Below, one piece after another: positions 1 to 3,853 of a DNA stretch of 5,812 bases (position 1 is the stretch's first letter; every line of letters starts with the position of its first letter). Origin of the DNA: Beijerinckiaceae bacterium (GTDB lineage Bacteria; Pseudomonadota; Alphaproteobacteria; Rhizobiales; Beijerinckiaceae); assembly GCA_027346205.1 (NCBI GenBank), contig DAIESR010000111.1:1-5812 (forward strand), read 5' to 3'. The position numbers and the translations under genes were made by a program. The notes under the pieces are model-generated. The model saw only the letters and a program-made list of their open reading frames with translations, made no database searches and was not told the origin of the DNA.

Positions 1-787
1 ACCAGGCCGCGAAAGTGCCGAGCGCGACCAGCGCATTCATGTCCGGACCGCCATGCAAAAGCGCCGGCACGCCCTTGGCGAAGAAGCGCCAGCCAGGGCC
101 AAAGAGCACGATCGTCGCCAGCACGCATTCGATGACATGCAAAGTCTGGAAACCGATTTTGTCATTCACGAAATTCTTGAGCGCGGGAAGAAATTCCGGC
201 GCCATCGAAAGGGTGACGAGCGGCAGAGTGAGCGCGAGCGCGATAGCGAGGCTTTGCGTCAGGCCCTTCGCCTCGGCAGCATGACGATGGGCCGCAGGCT
301 GCTCCGTCTCTTCCAGCCGATGCGCGCCGAAGCCAGCGCGCGCCACCGCCTGTTCAAGCGCCTCGACCTCGACGCTGCCGGCAAGGTAGGAGACATTGGC
401 GCGTTCGGTCGCGAGATTGACATTGGCCGCAACAACGCCCGGCTGCTTCTTCAGCACGCGTTCGACCCGCCCGACACAGGAAGCGCAGGTCATGCCTGTG
501 ATCGCGAGTTCGATCGTTGCGATCACAGGCGTATAGCCGGCATTGCCGATCGCCGTCGCGACCGCATCGATGTTCGGCGGACCTGCGAAATGCACCTCGG
601 CGCGTTCGGTCGCCAGATTGACCGAAGCTTCGGTCACCCCCGGCACGGCACGGATCGCCTTTTCGATTCGCGCGACGCAGGAGGCGCAGGTCATACCTTC
701 GATCATGAGCGTTACGCCCGCGCCAGCCGGATCCTTCGGCAGGGGGATTTCAGAAGGGGCGGATGAGGGGAGCGAGGAAGACTGCAT
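1..787 (-). CDS. copA: Copper-translocating P1B-type ATPase, N-terminal part (truncated by window edge)
   Basis: Inner-membrane ATP-driven Cu(I) efflux pump; only the first 262 residues are inside the window. Translating the minus strand from the ATG at 785-787 gives two heavy-metal-associated domains: roughly residues 25-90, with GMTCASC at 31-37, and 92-157, with GMTCASC at 98-104. Each CxxC pair binds Cu(I). A hydrophilic linker follows, then the first membrane segments (about 178-196 and 216-230). The last visible residues, MNALVALGTFAA (250-261), match the conserved MDxLVALGT stretch of CopA-type pumps. The phosphorylation loop (DKTGT) and the CPC motif would lie beyond the left edge. 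A GGCGGAG ribosome site at 792-798 sits 4 nt before the ATG and supports this start. The gene is divergent from the copper chaperone gene. Copper rather than another metal is inferred from the two GMTCASC domains and the chaperone neighbour. Confidence 0.93.
   Translation of the reverse strand, partial: MQSSSLPSSAPSEIPLPKDPAGAGVTLMIEGMTCASCVARIEKAIRAVPGVTEASVNLATERAEVHFAGPPNIDAVATAIGNAGYTPVIATIELAITGMTCASCVGRVERVLKKQPGVVAANVNLATERANVSYLAGSVEVEALEQAVARAGFGAHRLEETEQPAAHRHAAEAKGLTQSLAIALALTLPLVTLSMAPEFLPALKNFVNDKIGFQTLHVIECVLATIVLFGPGWRFFAKGVPALLHGGPDMNALVALGTFAAW
494..530. repeat. Perfect 12-bp inverted repeat inside copA, between the two metal-binding domains
   Basis: The arm GCCTGTGATCGC (494-505) is followed by a 13-nt spacer and its exact reverse complement GCGATCACAGGC (519-530). 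The spacer contains the small palindrome CGATCG. The repeat encodes the junction between HMA1 and HMA2 (about residues 86-98) and could form a hairpin in the copA mRNA. No function is known to me; it may be a chance by-product of codon choice. Confidence 0.6.
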
Positions 788-816
788 GGGTCTCCGCCTT
801 TCGATACGAAGTCACA

Positions 817-834
817 GAGATTATATAGGGTCTC
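817..834. promoter_or_regulatory. Operator-like dyad and candidate promoter in the divergent copA/copZ region
   Basis: An 18-bp imperfect dyad, GAGATTATATAGGGTCTC, has 12 of 18 positions symmetric (outer GAGA/TCTC and central TATA). It overlaps a perfect TATAAT -10 hexamer on the minus strand (820-825), 33 nt before the copA start. The matching -35 (TCGTAA at 843-848, minus, 17-bp spacer) is poor. On the plus strand TATATA (822-827) could serve copZ, with TTTCGA at 799-804 as a weak -35. A good -10, a weak -35 and a dyad suggest a regulated promoter. MerR-type copper regulators such as CueR/HmrR usually control such pairs, but their canonical ACCTTCC...GGAAGGT box is absent, so the regulator is unassigned. 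Confidence 0.35.
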
Positions 835-890
835 AACTGCATTTACGACATCGGGCCACAGGCCTCCCATCAACATGCATCCGTAGAAAT

Positions 891-912
891 GGGTGGGGGG
901 GCATGGCCACCC
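891..912 (+). other. Small inverted repeat in the copZ leader
   Basis: GGGTGG (891-896) and CCACCC (907-912) can pair as a 6-bp, GC-rich stem with a 10-nt loop. It ends 10 nt before the GAGGAG ribosome site of copZ. It could influence translation or RNA stability, but it is short and may be chance. Confidence 0.25.
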
Positions 913-936
913 CGGACCAAGCGAGGAGCGACAGAG

Positions 937-1140
937 ATGCAAAAATACAAAGTTCCCGACATGACCTGTGGCCATTGCGTCCAAACCATCGAAACGACGA
1001 TCAAAGGGCTCGATCCGACGGCGACGGTCGCCTGTGATCTCGATCACAAGGAAGTGACCGTGACGACGGGCGTGGCTGCCGAGCGCATAGCTGCCGCGCT
1101 CGCCGATGTCGGCTTCGAGAGCGAGACGCTCGCCGCCTGA
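937..1140 (+). CDS. copZ: CopZ-type copper chaperone (single HMA domain)
   Basis: Cytoplasmic Cu(I)-binding chaperone of 67 residues, the usual size for a stand-alone ferredoxin-like HMA domain. It delivers Cu(I) to CopA-type ATPases. The metal-binding motif MTCGHC lies at residues 9-14 (Cys11, Cys14), followed by the typical amphipathic helix HCVQTIETTIKGL and the C-terminal segment ALADVGFE. The start at 937 is chosen because GAGGAG (923-928) lies 8 nt upstream and the domain begins immediately. An in-frame ATG at 889 would add 16 unlikely residues and has no ribosome site. His13 in the CGHC loop is common in bacterial CopZ proteins. The gene lies opposite the copA start with a 149-bp shared control region. 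I see no convincing factor-independent terminator directly after the stop. Confidence 0.93.
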   Translation: MQKYKVPDMTCGHCVQTIETTIKGLDPTATVACDLDHKEVTVTTGVAAERIAAALADVGFESETLAA

Positions 1141-1264
1141 GCGCTCCAGCCTTGCCTGAAGGATTTTCTCGCTCCGGCTCCGCAATCTTTTCGCCAGGAA
1201 AAATTATCGCCACGATTATGCGGGATTGAGGGCTCGTTGACTGTCGCGAGAGCGTCCGAGTCGT

Positions 1265-1308
1265 GAGCATGATCCGAAAGAATGGTGGAGCTTTCATCCG
1301 AGATCATG
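1265..1308. repeat. Degenerate extragenic palindrome (GAGCATGATC...GATCATG type)
   Basis: CATGATC (1268-1274) pairs perfectly with GATCATG (1302-1308). Inside, GAAAG (1276-1280) pairs with CTTTC (1291-1295) around a 10-nt loop, giving a bulged hairpin. The opening GAGCATGATCCGAAA resembles an abundant intergenic repeat that I recall from Hyphomicrobiales genomes (GAGCATGATCC...GAAAA...TTTTCGG...GATCATGCTC). This copy looks decayed on its right side. The rest of the 1141-1383 gap shows no gene and no strong promoter. Confidence 0.5.
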
Positions 1309-1383
1309 AATCAAGACAATGAGCCGGGCGTGATTGGAATTAGATTAGATGCAATGACCCAGGAATGAGCGAGGGGGTGGCCT

Positions 1384-1773
1384 ATGCTGAAAGATCCGAT
1401 AGCGAGTTTATGCGCGTCGCAAAGCCGACCGGCCACAGTGGCCGCAATTGGAGCCTTGGTGCTTGCCATATGGGGTTCGAGCGCCATCGCGCGCGCCGAC
1501 GAGCTTCAGGCGCTTCGCAATGTCGGCGACGGATATAAGGCAGTACGGGTCATCACCCGTTACGAGATTCACGCCGACAAGAGATCTTTTGACCTCACCG
1601 CCGCCGAGCCGAGCACCCCGACCACATCCAAAGCCGTCGAAAAACAGCTGGCCGGCGAAACCGCCCATGAAATCTGCGCCAATCGGGTGCTTAGAGCAGG
1701 CTGGACAGTGCGCATGTTCTTGCCGGGAGATGCCACACCAGCGGCTTCCTGCCGGACTGGCGCACGGCGCTGA
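1384..1773 (+). CDS. Small predicted exported protein of unknown function
   Basis: I do not recognise this 129-residue protein. It has an N-terminal Sec-type signal: a polar start, a hydrophobic core at about residues 17-34 (ATVAAIGALVLAIWGSSA), and a likely cleavage after AIARA (residue 38). That leaves a mature protein of about 91 residues, periplasmic or secreted. The mature part has two cysteines, Cys98 (EICANR) and Cys123 (AASCRT), which could form a disulfide. A Thr/Pro/Ser-rich stretch lies in between (about 75-82, EPSTPTTS). No metal-binding cluster is seen, so a copper role cannot be claimed from sequence. The start is supported by GAGGGGG (1371-1377), 6 nt upstream of the ATG. The gene stands alone, 243 bp after copZ, and converges on the CYTH-CHAD gene. 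The signal peptide, ribosome site and complete frame make it likely real. Confidence 0.7.
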   Translation: MLKDPIASLCASQSRPATVAAIGALVLAIWGSSAIARADELQALRNVGDGYKAVRVITRYEIHADKRSFDLTAAEPSTPTTSKAVEKQLAGETAHEICANRVLRAGWTVRMFLPGDATPAASCRTGARR

Positions 1774-1822
1774 CCATCTCTCGGCTCTACATTAAACAAT
1801 GAGAGCATGTCCTTCATCAATG

Positions 1823-1846
1823 AGACATCGGATATATCCGATGTCT
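1823..1846. repeat. Perfect 24-bp palindrome
   Basis: AGACATCGGATA (1823-1834) is followed directly by its exact reverse complement TATCCGATGTCT (1835-1846) with no mismatch and no spacer. It lies 50 bp after the stop of the small exported protein, between convergent genes. Neither strand has a U-tract directly after it: the plus strand continues AAAATAATGG and the minus strand CATTGATGAAGG. A classical terminator is therefore not supported. The form fits a binding site for a homodimeric regulator or a protected mRNA 3' end. No regulator gene is visible nearby. Confidence 0.75.
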
Positions 1847-1876
1847 AAAATAATGGAAAAGTCTATCAACTTTTCC
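1847..1876 (-). terminator. Candidate factor-independent terminator for the CYTH-CHAD gene
   Basis: Read on the minus strand, an 8-bp perfect stem GGAAAAGT/ACTTTTCC (1869-1876 and 1855-1862) with a 6-nt loop is followed by ATTATTTT (1854-1847). It begins about 31 nt after the TAG stop at 1907-1909. The stem is AT-rich and the U-run is interrupted, so strength is uncertain. The position at the 3' end of a minus-strand gene fits the role. Confidence 0.5.
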
Positions 1877-1903
1877 GGAACAGGCTCTAGCTCTTCCGGA
1901 ACA
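1873..1903. repeat. Two TTCCGGAACA repeats 21 bp apart
   Basis: Identical decamers TTCCGGAACA occur at 1873-1882 and 1894-1903. Each contains the 8-bp palindrome TTCCGGAA. The 21-bp start-to-start distance is two turns of B-DNA, so dimers bound to each would lie on the same face. The first copy overlaps the terminator stem. The function is unknown. Confidence 0.55.
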
Positions 1904-1906
1904 TAT

Positions 1907-3559
1907 CTAGCCAAAACGGGTCCAGAACGGCTTGACCTTGGTCAGGGCGGTGCAAGCGGCTGCGCTGTTGTCGCCAAAAAGGGATTCAGGCGTCTCTTCG
2001 ATTCGTCGGGCGAGAGCGCTGGCCGCCACCGCAACGGTACTCCGAGGCTTCGGTTTCGCCACTTTCTTCGGATCGGTCTCGGTATCCGCCTCCTCAGCGA
2101 GGGACATGAGGAACTGGCGTGCCATCAAGACATCATTCCAATCGCCTAAGGTCGTCTGCAAGGTTTTCACAGCCTGAATGAAGGCCAGCCGGCGCTTCTT
2201 GGCGGTCTTGCCGCGCACCAGAGTTTCGAAGAATTCCGCATCATAACGGAGATTCTTGGCGCTTATGCGCGTGCGATGACGTTCCTCACTGTCCATCTGT
2301 CCGAGTTCAGCGCAGCGCTCCGCGAAGGCCGTACTCATTCTGTCGAATTTTCGGCGTGCATATTTGGCGATCGGCCCGCGCCGCCGCTTCACGCTCTTCG
2401 GATCCCCGGATCTCGTCCAATCGCCAGCTTCCAGCCAGATGGCAAAACGGAGAAAGAAGGCGGCGGAGGAGGTCGCGCGAAGCGTGGCGACGAGATCAGC
2501 ATAGGCGTTGCTGCGCCGTGCCTCGATCTCACGCATCAGCGTCGTCGCGCCGGATGGCGGATCGACCGCAAGCGCGGGCGCGATGACATCCGCGATCATC
2601 ACATCGAGATCGCGGGCCGTCCGCAAATGCGTGCCAAGCTCTTTGAGTTCGGCGCGAACGGCTTCATAGTCTGCGCCGTCGATGAATCCCGAGAAGAAAC
2701 GCAGGCAGGCGGAAAGCCTCCGCAAGGCGACGCGGCATTGATGCACGGCCTCAGGGTCCGCTGTTGCTCGGACCGCCGTTTCATTGAGCAGGAACTGGTC
2801 GAAACAGCCAGCCGCGATGGTGCGGAAAGCCCCCGCCGCATCCATATCGCCATCGAGCTCAGGCGCAAATGCCGTGACATAAGGCTTGCTTGGACCGCCA
2901 CATAAGCGAAAGGCGCGCGCCAAATCCGATTCAGCGGTCAAGCGCAGCCTATCCGCTTCGCAAACTTCCGAGACGAGCCGAAAGAAATCCGCATTCGCAG
3001 CGTCGCATGCGAAACGGACGGAGGCCAGCGTGACCTCTTTACCGTTCATCAGGACGGTCGAGCGATCAAGGACGATTTGAGCCTGCGACTCGCCGCAAGC
3101 GACAGACCAAACGTAGCTCTGCGTCTCGACGCGCGCCACGACATCGATCGCGAGAGCATCGCGAAGACTGGATTTGAGCATGCGCCGTGCAGAAATCGGC
3201 GTCGCAGCCGATAGCGGCTCTACGAATCTTTTCCAGCCGCGGCGCTTGGCGTCCGATGTCACATGGCCGGCCACCACAACCATCTTGCTATGCTGCCTGA
3301 TGCCGAAGCCAAGTCCCAACGCGGCGATCGCATATTCGGGCGTATCGAGATAGACCCCGCGTATCTTCTCGATCACGTCACATAGGCCGCCCGACCGATC
3401 GAGCCTTTCAGCGAAGTGGTCGGCATCCTCGGGCTTGAGCTCAAAACGCAGCGATACGGCATGGCATTCCGATAGGCCCGCGCTGTCGGAAGGCTCAAAT
3501 GCACCGGCCTCATCCGGCATGGCAACCATCATCGAGCGGTCCGCGCGCAATTTGGTCAT
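1907..3559 (-). CDS. CYTH-CHAD domain protein (polyphosphate-associated)
   Basis: A 550-residue soluble protein, probably polyphosphate-binding. A CYTH (triphosphate tunnel) domain spans about residues 33-220, seen from YLDTPEYAI (70-78), IVLDRST (162-168) and the ESDLARAFRL end. A CHAD helical domain spans about 240-490: VHQCRVALRRL (272-282), LRTARDLDV (312-320), HRTRISAKNLRY (428-439) and LGDWND (471-476), all strongly typical. CHAD helices bind polyphosphate through conserved His, Arg and Lys residues. The CYTH half is degenerate: ExExK reads RFELK (38-42), and the acidic strand near the domain end reads VRFACD (181-186). Triphosphatase activity is therefore doubtful. The tail (about 495-510) is Lys/Pro-rich. 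The ATG at 3557-3559 has no good ribosome site, and Met10, Met11 or Met14 are possible starts. The gene follows maeB on the same strand and converges with the exported-protein gene. No strong promoter was found. Confidence 0.9.
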   Translation of the reverse strand: MTKLRADRSMMVAMPDEAGAFEPSDSAGLSECHAVSLRFELKPEDADHFAERLDRSGGLCDVIEKIRGVYLDTPEYAIAALGLGFGIRQHSKMVVVAGHVTSDAKRRGWKRFVEPLSAATPISARRMLKSSLRDALAIDVVARVETQSYVWSVACGESQAQIVLDRSTVLMNGKEVTLASVRFACDAANADFFRLVSEVCEADRLRLTAESDLARAFRLCGGPSKPYVTAFAPELDGDMDAAGAFRTIAAGCFDQFLLNETAVRATADPEAVHQCRVALRRLSACLRFFSGFIDGADYEAVRAELKELGTHLRTARDLDVMIADVIAPALAVDPPSGATTLMREIEARRSNAYADLVATLRATSSAAFFLRFAIWLEAGDWTRSGDPKSVKRRRGPIAKYARRKFDRMSTAFAERCAELGQMDSEERHRTRISAKNLRYDAEFFETLVRGKTAKKRRLAFIQAVKTLQTTLGDWNDVLMARQFLMSLAEEADTETDPKKVAKPKPRSTVAVAASALARRIEETPESLFGDNSAAACTALTKVKPFWTRFG

Positions 3560-3588
3560 GTAGCCGGTCTCGCGCTGTCAGAACAAGA

Positions 3589-3621
3589 TCAGAAGTCTCT
3601 CGGTCCTTGACCGAAAGACAT
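3589..3621 (-). other. Possible 10-codon leader ORF upstream of the CYTH-CHAD gene
   Basis: On the minus strand, GGAG lies 5 nt before an ATG (3619-3621) that opens a short frame, MSFGQGPRDF, ending at TGA 3589-3591. The frame covers the whole hairpin at 3595-3619 and ends 29 nt before the CYTH-CHAD start. This arrangement would suit a translated leader, since a ribosome on it would block the hairpin. It is equally compatible with chance, and the peptide has no run of one amino acid as in classical attenuators. Confidence 0.25.
3595..3619 (-). terminator. Strong hairpin between maeB and the CYTH-CHAD gene (terminator or attenuator candidate)
   Basis: GTCTTTCGGTC and GACCGAGAGAC pair on the minus strand as an 11-bp stem with one U-G wobble and the 3-nt loop AAG. 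A moderately U-rich stretch, TTCTGATCTTG, follows. It lies about 100 nt after the second maeB stop (3719-3721) and 35 nt before the CYTH-CHAD ATG. It may terminate maeB transcription or act in the CYTH-CHAD leader. The tail is not a clean U-run, so termination is uncertain. Confidence 0.45.
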
Positions 3622-3718
3622 GCGATCTCCGAAGGCCAATCTGCGCAGCTCGCCCGCAAATCGCAAGCCGCAGCTTCACTTTAATAGGACCGAAGCGTCG
3701 TTGCGTCCTTGTTCAAGA

Positions 3719-3853
3719 TCAAATTCCAGCCATTTGCAGTCGTTCGCTCTCCGACTTTTGCATTGCCTGCGCTTCAGCAACGGACAGCGCCGTCATATTG
3801 ACGATGCCGCGGGCGGTGACCGAAGGCGTCAATATATGCGCCGGCTTGGCGCA
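3719..3853 (-). pseudogene. maeB: In-frame maeB C-terminal tail beyond the internal TGA
   Basis: Directly after the TGA at 3854-3856, the same minus-strand frame runs for 44 sense codons to a TGA at 3719-3721. It reads C-AKPAHILTPSVTARG, then IVNMTALSVAEAQAMQ and a short variable end. This is the conserved C-terminal signature of MaeB and of phosphotransacetylase-like domains; E. coli MaeB ends with a similar VAKPVHVLTP...IVNMVALAVVEAQ. The stop replaces the glycine that usually follows GPILL/GPVLM. No frameshift is needed, only one base change (GGA to TGA). Without this tail the last part of the phosphotransacetylase-like fold would be missing. The frame shows no further damage, so the lesion is recent, is a sequence error, or is read through. 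Confidence 0.85.

Noticed and set aside
53..766. A 237-codon open frame on the plus strand.
   Set aside because: It is antisense to copA, whose minus frame shows two GMTCASC domains. The plus product is Arg-rich and unrecognisable.
1033..1048. TGTGATCTCGATCACA, a perfect TGTGA-N6-TCACA match to the CRP/FNR-family consensus.
   Set aside because: It lies inside the copZ coding region, where the codons for CDLDHK explain it, and no promoter is placed to use it.
1119..1131. GAGCG/CGCTC hairpin at the end of copZ, considered as a terminator.
   Set aside because: It lies before the stop codon, has only 5 bp and is not followed by a U-run.
712..1185. A 157-codon open frame on the minus strand across the copA/copZ region.
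   Set aside because: It overlaps copZ antisense, the divergent promoter and the copA start in the wrong frame.
1799..2149. A 116-codon plus-strand frame starting in the palindromic gap.
   Set aside because: Most of it is antisense to the CYTH-CHAD C-terminus, it lacks a ribosome site, and its sequence looks like shadow translation.
2276..2905. A 209-codon open frame on the plus strand.
   Set aside because: It is antisense to the CHAD-coding part of the CYTH-CHAD gene and has no recognisable motif.
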